DNA of 64,000 nt from Candidatus Zixiibacteriota bacterium. Its GTDB lineage: Bacteria > Zixibacteria > MSB-5A5 > GN15 > FEB-12. Where the stretch lies: contig DAOSXA010000001.1 of assembly GCA_035380245.1 (NCBI GenBank), forward strand, positions 998,716 through 1,062,715, given 5' to 3'. Below are positions 1 to 9,200 of the stretch, piece after piece; the first letter of the stretch is position 1, and each line of letters starts with the position of its first letter. Below the pieces are notes generated by a model that worked only from the letters and a program-made list of their open reading frames with translations, had not been told where the DNA came from and did not search any database. The position numbers and the translations under genes are program-made.

Positions 1-598
1 CGATGGTGCCGGTTACGTGTGTGCCGTGCCCCTCATCATCGTTCGGATGGCTGTCGTTGTTTACGAAATCATACCCGGAAACGAAATTGGTTCCGGCCAG
101 ATCCGGAGCCTGAGAGAACGAACCATAATCTTCATAAGCCACACCGCAATCGATCACCGCTACCGTCACACCCGAACCGGTGCTTAGATCCCATGCGCTT
201 TCCATGTTGATCATCGGCATATGCCACTGGTACGAGTAATAAGTGTCGTTGGGAGTCATCAATGCGTGGAAATAATAGTTCGGTTCGGCGTATTCAACCG
301 TCGGATCGGCCTCGTAAGCCGCTACCATTTCTTCAACGGTCTTGCCTTCCGGAACGGCAATGCGACTTATGCCGGTGTACTGGCTGGTCGACAATACCGC
401 CGTGCCGAGAGCCATGTTCAGTCCGGATCTCTGGCCGTCGTTTATCCCGTCCTTATATTTAACGACTATTTCACCGGGAACATACTCCGGACTCTGAGAA
501 TAATCGCGAGCTTGCTTTATCTGGAAATCCTCGGCGAAGGCGCTGAGACAGACGAAGCTAAGGATCAACAACACAGTTAGAGTTACTCTAGTCTTCAT
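1..598 (-). CDS. Subtilisin-like serine protease (S8), 3' part cut by window edge
   Basis: The reverse strand reads from an ATG at 598 into the window edge without a stop, about 199 codons. A strong ribosome site (AGGAGG) lies just upstream of the ATG. The product starts with a signal peptide (MKTRVTLTVLLILSFVCLSA, then FAE). It continues with an inhibitor-type propeptide (VPGEIVVKY to VEYAEPNYYF), the catalytic Asp in AVIDCG, and the catalytic His in GHGTHVTGT at the edge. The Ser region lies outside the window. The Asp motif has Cys where most subtilases have Ser or Thr. It is probably exported and is related to the larger subtilase at 6284-9769. Family assignment is secure; substrate is unknown. 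Confidence 0.93.
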   Translation of the reverse strand, partial: MKTRVTLTVLLILSFVCLSAFAEDFQIKQARDYSQSPEYVPGEIVVKYKDGINDGQRSGLNMALGTAVLSTSQYTGISRIAVPEGKTVEEMVAAYEADPTVEYAEPNYYFHALMTPNDTYYSYQWHMPMINMESAWDLSTGSGVTVAVIDCGVAYEDYGSFSQAPDLAGTNFVSGYDFVNNDSHPNDDEGHGTHVTGTI

Positions 599-930
599 TA
601 ATGAAAACCTCCTGACGAAGTGAAGTAGTTACTCGAAAAACCGCGGAAAACAGCATCATTAACTCAATTCACGGGCTTCCCTCCTTACTGGTTACAGCAT
701 CGCTCTTGAAGCCAACCATAGTACTGCTTTCGAGACAGAGCCGGATATACTCCAAACCCATCTCCGGACGCATTAATGCTTATGCGCCTTGAGCGTTACC
801 TATTGAATCGTATTCGTTGCTTATATTAGGTTGTTCCATCCTGCAGTAGATAGTATACGAAGCGAACCGGTTCTATACAAACCTAAATTAACGGTGAATT
901 TGTATCAATACCGGTTACACCCGGCTCCAG
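599..930. other. Intergenic stretch, no gene seen
   Basis: This lies between the divergent subtilase and superoxide dismutase genes. No reading frame with coding character or RNA gene was recognised. The subtilase ribosome site is at its left edge. The remainder up to the dismutase gene holds repeat copy A (931-1070) and about 140 bases of leader. Confidence 0.6.
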
Positions 931-1070
931 GGGGATTGTTGACAAACCTCAATCGCGGCGGAGACAAGCCCCGCCGCTACGCGTTAAAGAGCCCTAATCT
1001 CGCGTAGCGGGCGGCCTTGTGTCGCCTGCATTACGAGTATCCGGGCGTATGTCTTTTTCAACACTCCCCT
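931..1070 (+). repeat. MITE-like palindromic repeat, copy A
   Basis: One of four copies of an element of about 140-150 bp (others at 1944-2093, 39084-39226 and 44135-44282). The ends are inverted (ATTGTTGACAAA on the left, TTTTTCAACACTCCC on the right). The core is a long imperfect palindrome: GGCGGAGACAAGCCCC then GCCGCTACGCG pairs with CGCGTAGCGG then GCGGCCTTGTGTCGCC. This copy lacks about 16 bases in its right half compared with copies C and D. It encodes no protein. Confidence 0.85.
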
Positions 1071-1207
1071 GATCTGCAGCTATCGATTTCGATAATGAAC
1101 AATTTCGGGGAACATTAGAAACCGGGCGGTGTTAGTATTCAATAAATGAATGTAGACAACGCCGGTCGATATACTCTATGTGACCGGTGGCTGAAAGGAG
1201 CATTAAA

Positions 1208-1831
1208 ATGAAACATACATTGCCCGAACTCGGATACGCTTACGATGCCCTGGAGCCTTATATCGATGCCCGTACCATGGAAATCCATCACACCAAACAT
1301 CACCAGGGTTATATCAACAAGCTCAACGCAGCCCTCGAGGGTCATGCGGCTCTGGCCGAGAAGAGCGCCGAAGAACTGGTAAGCAACCTCGATGAGGTTC
1401 CGCAGGAGATTCGCACCGCTGTTCGCAATCAGGGCGGGGGACATGTGAACCATACGTTCTTCTGGAAGATTCTCAAGAAGGGCGTCGAATTCAAGGGCGA
1501 GATTGCTGAGGCCATTACGGCCAAATACGGCAGTCTTGACCAGTTCAAGAAAGAGTTCGCCGCCACCGCCATGTCGGTGTTCGGTTCCGGCTGGGCCTGG
1601 CTGGTAATCGGCAAGGGGGGTGAAATTCAGATTATGGGTACTTCCAACCAGGACAGCCCGCTGTCGCACGGCAAAACACCGGTGCTAGGTCTCGATGTTT
1701 GGGAGCATGCCTATTATCTCAAGTACCAGAGTCTCCGCAACGAATATATCGAGGCGTTTTTTAACGTCATCGACTGGGAGGCGGTTAACGAGAATTATAA
1801 AAAGACTCGTGAGGTGGTTGCGACCAACTGA
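1208..1831 (+). CDS. sodA: Superoxide dismutase, Mn-type (Fe/Mn family)
   Basis: This 207-residue protein converts superoxide to oxygen and hydrogen peroxide in the cytoplasm. The metal ligands are visible: His27 (in EIHHTKHHQGY), His82 (GGGHVNHTFFW), and Asp163 and His167 (DVWEHAYY). Gly before the second ligand and Gln148 in SNQDSPL fit the manganese type rather than the iron type, although cambialistic use cannot be excluded. I chose the ATG at 1208 because AAAGGAG sits 7 bases upstream; an in-frame GTG at 1187 has no such site. Length matches the family. It is monocistronic, with a strong terminator immediately downstream. Confidence 0.96.
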   Translation: MKHTLPELGYAYDALEPYIDARTMEIHHTKHHQGYINKLNAALEGHAALAEKSAEELVSNLDEVPQEIRTAVRNQGGGHVNHTFFWKILKKGVEFKGEIAEAITAKYGSLDQFKKEFAATAMSVFGSGWAWLVIGKGGEIQIMGTSNQDSPLSHGKTPVLGLDVWEHAYYLKYQSLRNEYIEAFFNVIDWEAVNENYKKTREVVATN

Positions 1832-1852
1832 AAGCAGCTCGCTGAAGATAAG

Positions 1853-1890
1853 AAAACCCGCCTTGGTAACGGCCAAAGCGGGTTTTCCAT
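1853..1890 (+). terminator. Rho-independent terminator of the superoxide dismutase gene
   Basis: The stem AAAACCCGC pairs with GCGGGTTTT, extended by an internal TTGG/CCAA pairing. It begins about 20 bases after the dismutase stop. Confidence 0.85.
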
Positions 1891-1943
1891 TTGATTTAAT
1901 GAGCGTGATCGCAAACCGCTTTCACGGCAAATCCCAGAGCGGA

Positions 1944-2093
1944 GGGGAGTGTTGAGAAACCTTTTTTTGTGGCAGAAATAAGCCCTGCTGCTACGTATTA
2001 AAGAATCTCAACCTCGCGTAGCGGGCGGCCTTGTGTCGCCCACATTACGTTTGTGGTTTGTTGAATATCCACGCGTATAACTTTTTCAAAGTA
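1944..2093 (+). repeat. MITE-like palindromic repeat, copy B
   Basis: About 150 bp, same orientation as copy A. It starts GGGGAGTGTTGA and ends CTTTTTCAAAGTA. The inner arm CTACG..CGCGTAGCGGGCGGCCTTGTGTCGCC is present, but the left arm is decayed (GGCAGAAATAAGCCCTGCTGC), so the palindrome is weaker. This copy looks older than A, C and D. Confidence 0.8.
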
Positions 2094-2383
2094 TTCAAAG
2101 CGGAATCAGCCCCTATTGCTTATTCATGGCATCGTCAGTTGGTGAGTTGATCCGGCAGCTTTTTATTCTTCATTATCGAACAGGCCAATATCGTCGCCCG
2201 GTATTGTCCATAATTCTCAAAACAGCCTTTTCCTGCAGATTTCTCTTGGTATTTCGAGAACCTTTGTATATTTCGGTTGAACCCGGTTTGCCGAATCCGT
2301 GGGCTTTGCGGGTCGTATAAGAGAGTACCAAGTATACCGCCTTACAGTTTTGTCGCGTTGCGGGCCATTTTGAGGCCTTGTCC
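2094..2383. other. Leader region of the ECF-CHAT operon, no gene seen
   Basis: About 290 bases between repeat copy B and the sigma factor gene. GAACC occurs at 2257-2261 and again near 2279-2283, which could be the -35 part of an ECF-type promoter, but I could not match a -10 convincingly. No coding frame is credible here. Confidence 0.4.
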
Positions 2384-2935
2384 ATGACAGACAACATACA
2401 TGAAATCTGGGACCTTGTGCTCCAGGGAAATCATGCTGCCTGGCAGAAACTGGTAGCGACTTATTCACCCCTGGTTTTCAGCATTGCCGTCCGGGTCGGT
2501 CTCGAAACCGCCGATGCCGAAGACTGCGCCCAATACACCTGGCTGGCGCTTTATCGGCGACGGTTCACAATTAAAGATCCGGTCAGTCTCCCGGCCTGGT
2601 TAATTCGCACCACCCATCGACGAGCCATCTACATCGCTCAGCGACTGAGGCCGATCAGGAGTGATTCCGAACAGGATCGGACGCCGTCGCCTCGACTTCC
2701 CGATGAAATCGTTCAACAGCTAGAATACGAAGCGGTAGTCGGACAGGCCATGAGACAAATGGACTCTCGCTGTCAACGTCTGATCCGTGCGCTGTATCTT
2801 GGGGCGACTCAGGTCAGCTACAACCAACTGGCTCGCAGTCTTGGAGTTAACATCAACTCCATAGGTTCTTTGCGTTCTCGCTGTCTCAACAAACTTAGAA
2901 GAATTTTAAAAATAATGGGCTTCGAATGGGACTAA
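2384..2935 (+). CDS. RNA polymerase sigma factor, ECF-like sigma-70 family
   Basis: This 183-residue protein has only sigma region 2 (residues about 15-85, with DAEDCAQYTWLALYRR and the WLIRTTHRRAI segment) and region 4 (about 120-175, ending in a helix-turn-helix with VSYNQLARSLGVNINSIGS). That is the minimal ECF layout. The ATG at 2384 is preferred over TTG at 2378 because TGAGG lies 8 bases upstream. It heads a same-strand group with a small unknown protein, a TPR-CHAT protease and an exported subtilase, suggesting that it controls that group. No transmembrane anti-sigma factor is nearby; the 179-residue neighbour or the CHAT protein might fill that role, which is inference. Confidence 0.9.
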   Translation: MTDNIHEIWDLVLQGNHAAWQKLVATYSPLVFSIAVRVGLETADAEDCAQYTWLALYRRRFTIKDPVSLPAWLIRTTHRRAIYIAQRLRPIRSDSEQDRTPSPRLPDEIVQQLEYEAVVGQAMRQMDSRCQRLIRALYLGATQVSYNQLARSLGVNINSIGSLRSRCLNKLRRILKIMGFEWD

Positions 2936-2987
2936 ATTCGCGTCTCGATGATCCTTGGGGTGAAAAAAGAGCGGAATACGTAAAAAA

Positions 2988-3527
2988 ATGAAACGCAACA
3001 GCGACAAAAAACTCTCTAAATCCAGGCAAAAGGCCGGTTCGACTTCAAGTCGCAAAACACGGATCCCGGCCCTGGAAGATATCCTTGGTACCGCTCTTAA
3101 TTTTGGATCTACCGCTTTGGCTGAGCCATCCGATGAGATGATCCAGCGTTGCAGTACGATTCCGATGTTGTTCGAACCGGTCGACCCGGACCATCCCGCA
3201 TCCGGCAAACTTACTTACGATTCCTGGTCGACGGCCTTGTCACCGAGTCTTCGCGACACGATCGACGGTCATGTCCGCCGCCTGCGTTTCGAGGCGGGTC
3301 GCTATACGATAGAAATCGTAGCGGAAAAACGCCGACAGGTCTGGGAGTTCACCGCGCGAATATACAAAGGTAGTGAAGTCGCCCACGATTTCGTGCTGCG
3401 GGTCGGCGGACGCCGTTTCCTGGCCGGTCCGGGCGGTTTCTTTTTCTGGTCCTCGCGGCAGGTGCCGAGGCTCGTACAGGCGCTTTCTTACGATCACATC
3501 ATTCAATTCGATGAGATAGCATGGTAA
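2988..3527 (+). CDS. Unknown 179-residue protein coupled to the CHAT protease
   Basis: I do not recognise a family. The first 45 residues are basic and low in hydrophobics (KRNSDKKLSKSRQKAG), likely disordered. Residues about 95-179 look beta-rich, with alternating hydrophobics and aromatic residues (VWEFTARIYKG, GPGGFFFWSS). There is no signal peptide or membrane segment, so it is probably cytoplasmic. Its stop overlaps the CHAT gene start (ATGGTAA at 3521-3527), so the two are probably translationally coupled and made in fixed ratio. A regulatory subunit, adaptor or substrate of the protease, or a partner of the sigma factor, are all possible. The ribosome site is weak. Confidence 0.8.
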   Translation: MKRNSDKKLSKSRQKAGSTSSRKTRIPALEDILGTALNFGSTALAEPSDEMIQRCSTIPMLFEPVDPDHPASGKLTYDSWSTALSPSLRDTIDGHVRRLRFEAGRYTIEIVAEKRRQVWEFTARIYKGSEVAHDFVLRVGGRRFLAGPGGFFFWSSRQVPRLVQALSYDHIIQFDEIAW

Positions 3528-6247
3528 CCGAAGCCGACATATCACGCAGGGCGGTTGAAGAATTTTTGCAGACCGGGGCGCTGGGTTCATCCGGCCAGGC
3601 CGAGATGGTTGCCGCCTGTGACCGTCTCGTCCGCACCGAGACACAGCGGTCGGCTGATTCATCTATAGCGCTCGGACGGAGCTTCCTGACCCGGGCCGGA
3701 CAACTCGACGACCGGGCCAGGGCAATTGCCCTACGCGCGCTCGGCTGGGCCCTGGTTGTTGCCGGTCAATATCAAGAGGCGCGGAAGCATTACCTGGCGG
3801 CCCGAGAAATTGTCAAAAAGGACGCCATGGCGCGTGCTCGGATCGATCGTATCCTGATTGATATCTACATGTATCTGAACGATTTCAACGAAGCACGCAA
3901 ACGGGCCGGGATGGCGCTCGGCACATTCCGGCGACTCAAAGCTCAGGCCGACATCGCCAAGACCCAGGTCAATTTTGCCAACCTGCTGCATCGCATGGAC
4001 CGCCATCGTGAGGCGCATCGTCGTTATCAGCAGGCGGCTGTTTATTTCGAGGGTACCGGTGCTGAAGTAGCGGTTGCCTTGTGTTATTACAACCAGGCCA
4101 ACACCCTGGTACAACTTTTCGATTTCGAACGAGCGATAGAACGTTATCGCTCGGCGCACGAACTGTTTACCCGTCACGGCCATCAACTGCACGCCACTTC
4201 GTGCCTTTACGGTCTGGCCTGGATCCACATGCTGCAGGGAGATTTTCATCGCGCCCTGATCGAGCTTAACGAATGTGAGACATCCTATCTTCAGGGCGGT
4301 CAGCGTCGGGAAGTGGTCCTTTGCCGTCTCGATCGAGCTGAGGCGTTCCTGGGATTGAACTTATATCAGGATGCGCTGCATGACGCCCGCCGGGCGATTA
4401 CCTCGGCCAGAGATCTGCAAATTAAATACGAATTAGCCAAGGGCTGTTTTTTCGGAGCACAGGCCTTGTCCGGACTGGGCCGTAACGCCGAAGCGCGACA
4501 GATGTTGAAGGATGCCGGTCGCAATTTCGAAGCGGTGCGTAACGAAGGTTTCAGTGCGGCTGTAGCGCTGACCGAAGCGCGTCTTGACCGGTCGGCCAAA
4601 AACCGCACGCTTAAAATGAAAGCGGCCCGCCGCCGTTTCCGCCGAGCGCAGTTGCCGCTCTGGGCCGCTATATGTGATCTTCAAATTGCCTCCCAGACCA
4701 GCGATGACGACCGCGCCCTCGACCGGCTGGCACGCAATTCCGCCGTGCATACCGTCCCGCATCTTTTAGCCGGTTATCACACTCTGCGTGGTGATCGTTG
4801 CGCCGAGGCGGATGATCTGGATCGAGCGATCGGCCACTGGTCGCAGGCGGCCGAGCTGCTCGATGCCGTCCGCGCCAAGCTGCCTCCGGTGGAAATGAGG
4901 TCGTCGTTTTTTGCCACGCGCAGTGAACCGCATCGCAAACTGGTGGAATCTCAGGCCGAACGGGAGCCGCTCAAGGCGGCGGTGTGGTCGGAACGTCTTA
5001 AGACCACCGGACTCTGGTCAACGCTGAGCGATCCCGCCGACAAGCCCGAACGACAGCGCGTGACCGAAAGCCTGGCACAGCTTGCCGATCAGGTGGCCTC
5101 GATCAGCGGCAATCTGAACGATCCCTCGGAACGCGGCCTCTCCGTGCGCCGCCGTCGCTCCCGCCGCCTGCTGGCCATGCAGCGAGAAGTGCGCGATGGT
5201 CTCGCCGCGGTCGAAAAAGCCCAGGGGGATATTTCCACTTTCGAACAAATCGCGGCCGGGTTCGCCCGCCGTTCTTATCAAATGCCGATTGTCCAGTTCT
5301 ATGTCGGACCTCAGGATATCGTCGCTTTCGTGCACCGACGCGGTGAGTGCCGTTCGTATCGTTATGCCGACGGCGCTCTTACGCTACGACATCTGATCGG
5401 GCAATGGCGCTATTTCGTCGAATGCGTCCCGAACCGGCGGGGGAAACTACGTCGATCGGAACTGGATGATGAGACACGCATACTTTCACGTATCGGTCAT
5501 TGGCTGCTGCCGCCGCTGGAGATTCCGGCTCAGAGTCGCCGGGTGCTGATTATCCCCGAGGGCCAGTTGAGTGGTTTGCCCTGGCAGGCGTTGCGCGGCA
5601 ACGGGGGAACCTGTCTGCTGGATCGCCACGAATTGGTTTTCTCGCCGAGTTTGCGGCATTACGAGTTTGCTCGCGAGCAGAATTGTCGCTCGCAACAGGC
5701 TCGTGTGTTCGTCGGTCCGGTCGACGGACTTCGCCATGTCCGGGATGAACTGGATATGGTTCTTGACAGCCTCGGCGATCTGTCCGTCCAGGTTGCCGAT
5801 CCCTGTCGTCGTGAGGACTGGCCGGAAAGCGGCAGCTATCGTCTCTGGCATTACACCGGGCATGCTTCGTTGCGTACTGACAATCCGTTCTACTCTTCGT
5901 TGCATCTGGCTGATGGACCGATGTTCGCGGCCGACTTTCGCCTGCGCCATAACCGCGTCGCACTCGTTACCCTGGCTGCCTGCCGGACCGGGCAACAAGC
6001 GGGTCTTCCGGCCGAGGAATCAGCCGGACTCGTGCGGGCATTGCTGGAAATGGGCGCACGTACGGTAGTTGCCGGTAACTGGGCCGTAGCCGATAAATCC
6101 ACGTCCGTTTGGATGAGCGAACTCTATCGAAATTATATAGATGGCAATAAGCCTGCCGAAGCGGTACGCCGGTCTTCTCTGGCGGTGCGGGAACGGTATC
6201 CTTCAGCTTACCACTGGGGAGCGTTCTCCGCTTTCGGCGCTGACTGA
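3521..6247 (+). CDS. TPR-CHAT protein, caspase-like cysteine protease
   Basis: This 908-residue protein has tandem TPR-type helical repeats over roughly residues 60-440 and a helical linker. A C-terminal CHAT domain (caspase-HetF associated with TPRs) covers about 600-908. The catalytic dyad appears intact: His781 in WHYTGHASL and Cys821 in LAACRTG. The flanking signatures (GLVRALLEMGARTVVAGNW, AYHWGAFSAFG) are typical. TPR-CHAT proteins such as the type III-E CRISPR protease TPR-CHAT act as triggered proteases, with the TPR part sensing a partner. No signal peptide is present, so it should be cytoplasmic. It follows the sigma factor and overlaps the unknown 179-residue gene by 7 bases. The trigger and substrate are unknown. 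Confidence 0.92.
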   Translation: MVTEADISRRAVEEFLQTGALGSSGQAEMVAACDRLVRTETQRSADSSIALGRSFLTRAGQLDDRARAIALRALGWALVVAGQYQEARKHYLAAREIVKKDAMARARIDRILIDIYMYLNDFNEARKRAGMALGTFRRLKAQADIAKTQVNFANLLHRMDRHREAHRRYQQAAVYFEGTGAEVAVALCYYNQANTLVQLFDFERAIERYRSAHELFTRHGHQLHATSCLYGLAWIHMLQGDFHRALIELNECETSYLQGGQRREVVLCRLDRAEAFLGLNLYQDALHDARRAITSARDLQIKYELAKGCFFGAQALSGLGRNAEARQMLKDAGRNFEAVRNEGFSAAVALTEARLDRSAKNRTLKMKAARRRFRRAQLPLWAAICDLQIASQTSDDDRALDRLARNSAVHTVPHLLAGYHTLRGDRCAEADDLDRAIGHWSQAAELLDAVRAKLPPVEMRSSFFATRSEPHRKLVESQAEREPLKAAVWSERLKTTGLWSTLSDPADKPERQRVTESLAQLADQVASISGNLNDPSERGLSVRRRRSRRLLAMQREVRDGLAAVEKAQGDISTFEQIAAGFARRSYQMPIVQFYVGPQDIVAFVHRRGECRSYRYADGALTLRHLIGQWRYFVECVPNRRGKLRRSELDDETRILSRIGHWLLPPLEIPAQSRRVLIIPEGQLSGLPWQALRGNGGTCLLDRHELVFSPSLRHYEFAREQNCRSQQARVFVGPVDGLRHVRDELDMVLDSLGDLSVQVADPCRREDWPESGSYRLWHYTGHASLRTDNPFYSSLHLADGPMFAADFRLRHNRVALVTLAACRTGQQAGLPAEESAGLVRALLEMGARTVVAGNWAVADKSTSVWMSELYRNYIDGNKPAEAVRRSSLAVRERYPSAYHWGAFSAFGAD

Positions 6248-6283
6248 AAAGGTATATGAATACTTATCCAAGAGGTACCGATT

Positions 6284-9200
6284 ATGCATCACACTCCTGA
6301 TCCCAAACGACTGATCCGGACGATATCCACGGGATGTGTGCTTTGCCTGTTGTTTCTGGCGGTGACGGCCCTGGCCAGTGATGGTTCCGGCAATACCGTG
6401 CTGGACAAAGGCACCACCAAGGCTTCCGATCCGATAGTCACATCCGTTTACGTACCGGGTCAACTGGTTGTCAAATTCGCCGAGGATATCAACTCTGTCG
6501 ATGCCGTTATCGAAGGTGTCGGAATGGGAGTTGCCGGTTATCTGGGTCACTCGGGGGCGTATCTGATCTACGTCAACGATGGAATCGATCTGGAGCAAAT
6601 CAGCGGTCAGTTGGCCAACCAGCCGGAAGTGGAATACGCCCACCCGAACTACCATTTCGTGCAATTGCATCCGGTGCAGGGGAGTTATCCTTTTCCCGAT
6701 GAGGCCAGTTCCGGCAGCTATCATCAACAGCCTGCGGCAGATCTGCTGAACCTCGATGATGCTCAGATGTCGGCCACGGGCGCCGGAGTCACGATTGCGG
6801 TGATCGACGGCGGCATGAAGTTAACGCACCCGTTGTTCGAGGGGAAAGCCGTTTCGGCGTATGACTTCGTTGACGGTGATATCGATGCCTCCGATGAGAC
6901 CGGTGGGCCGTCTTCCGGGCACGGAACCTTCGTCGGCGGTGTCCTCCATCTCATGGCTCCCGATGCGGAACTTCGCTCTTACCGGGTAATCAACATCAAC
7001 GGTTACGGTGACGGTTTCACGCTGGCCAGAGCGATCGAGCAGGCGGTTGAGGACGGCTGTGATGTCATCAACCTCAGCCTCGTGCTTACTGAACGGCATC
7101 TGGCCGTTCGTGATGCCATTGCCTATGCCGTTTCGCAGGGAGTGGCGGTATTTGCAGCGGCCGGCAATGAAAATGTTTCGGATCTGACCTATCCCGCCGC
7201 TGAAGATGGCGTGACGGCCGTAGCAGCGATCGAAGATGATCTGACTCTCTCGGACTATTCGAACTTCGGTAATTTTATCGATCTCTGCGCTCCCGGATCG
7301 GACATCTACTCGGGATATCTGGGAACCGATTATGCCTGGTGGAGCGGTACCAGTTTCGCCACACCGTTCGTAACCGGCACGGCCGCGCTGCTTATTCAGA
7401 GCGATCCCGATATTACACCGGCCGCGTTAAGCTGGATTCTGAGAAATACGGCCGATGATATCGACGGCGTCAATCCAACTATTGCCGGATTGCTCGGCGC
7501 CGGGCTGGTTGATCCAGTTGCCGCTTTGAATGTCGCAGGCTCGGGCGATTATGCTACCGTTACCCCCGACACCCTCATCATTGAGGTGGTCCAGGGTGGA
7601 CAGTATGTCTATTCCCCGATGGGAATAGCGTGGATCCAGTCTACCAACGCTCCTGCCGACTACACCTACGAGTTGATCGAAGTGGACTCGATCTTTGCCA
7701 ATGTATTTCCGGGGACCGGTCGGACCAACGACTCGGTGATCGTTATGGCGGCTGAATTCGCGGATGAAGGCGATTATTACAACATTATCCGATTCTGGGT
7801 AGACGGCATTGTCGATCCCGTTGATCTGGTGGTTTGTCAGAGAGTGGTGCCCGGAACTCCGCCGGACCCGACGGCCGTCGCCTCTCCGTCGTATTTCCAA
7901 TTTATCGACGAAACAGGCGCGACAACACCGTACTACGGCGCGTCATTGATCAGCTCGACCAACGCCCCGGCGGCTTTCTCGGCGACGATTGTCACGGGAT
8001 CGGAATTCCTGTCTCTCATAACAACTTCTGGGACTACCAACGACGACAGTCTGTATTTCAGCGTCGACCCGTCGCTGATCGGCACACCGGGCTCTTACGG
8101 AGGTATTATCGAAGTATCCGTCGAGGGTATCTCCGGCGCACTGGGCATTCCAATCACGCTGGTCATAAGTGATACCACGCTCGTCGGAGACAGCGCCTGG
8201 GTCATGATCGAGCCGGACTCGATTTTCTACCTGCCCCAGGGAGATGAGGTCGGCGCCAATGGCGTTATACATGTCTATTCAACCAACGCTCCGGCTCCAT
8301 ACCTGATCGGTATCTACGGCACGGAGTCCTTTGTGATGATGGAAGAACCTGTCGGTATCACCGATGAGGACCTGGACTTCACCGTCTCAGCGGAAGGGCT
8401 GGAGCCGGGCTGGTATTACGACACGATCAAGGTCTGGGTCGACGGAGTAACGAATACGGAAGTAGACCAGATCATCACCCTGGTGGTTGGAGATGATACT
8501 TCGGAAAACAATCCTCTGACTCTCTGGCCCGATATCGCCTCGTTCAACATGCCGGCCGGTGTGGACAGCATGTTGCTGCAACCGATTCTGGTCAGTTCCC
8601 CGAATCCACCTACCCCGTATTTGGTGACTGTCAGAGACGACAATGACTTCACGGTGATGTTCGACAGCAGCGGTTATACCAACGAGAATTTCTTCGTCGG
8701 TATCGTCACGGCAGCTTCCATGGCTCCGGGAACTTACGTCGACACGCTGGACTTCCGGGCCAACGGAGCGGGTGATCCGGTGCCGTGCGTATTGTCGCTC
8801 GTGATCGAGGAAAACTCCGGCGGTTATGACAGTCTGTTCGTACTGACTCCATCGGAAGTAACGATCTACATGCCGGAGGGAACGGACACGTCGCTCGATG
8901 TGAGCGTTCTGGTGAGTTATCCGGGTGATCCGGAAGGTTATTACGTTGAGATCCAGGGGATCAACGATCTGGTGCAACTTGAGACGACGACCGGTTATAC
9001 GGGTGACTATTTCGACTTCACTATGGTCGGTTTGTCCAGTCTTACGGCCGGTATTTATGTCGACACGCTGGCTTTCTATCTCGATAACGACGCCTTGCCG
9101 GACGCCGGCCCGGTGTACTGCTATCTGCAGATCAACGTCAGCGACACGACTTCCGGCGGCGGCGGTACCGGTGGTGACGGTAGTGCCTGGCTCGACCCTT

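Noticed and set aside
931..1070. Repeat copies considered as CRISPR repeats or as tRNA-like genes
   Set aside because: The four copies are far apart, about 145 bp long and palindromic throughout, with no spacer pattern and no acceptor or T-loop motifs.
3521..6247. CHAT protein considered as part of a type III-E CRISPR or gasdermin defence locus
   Set aside because: There is no CRISPR array, no Cas protein and no recognisable gasdermin beside it; only the CHAT family and an ECF sigma link can be supported.
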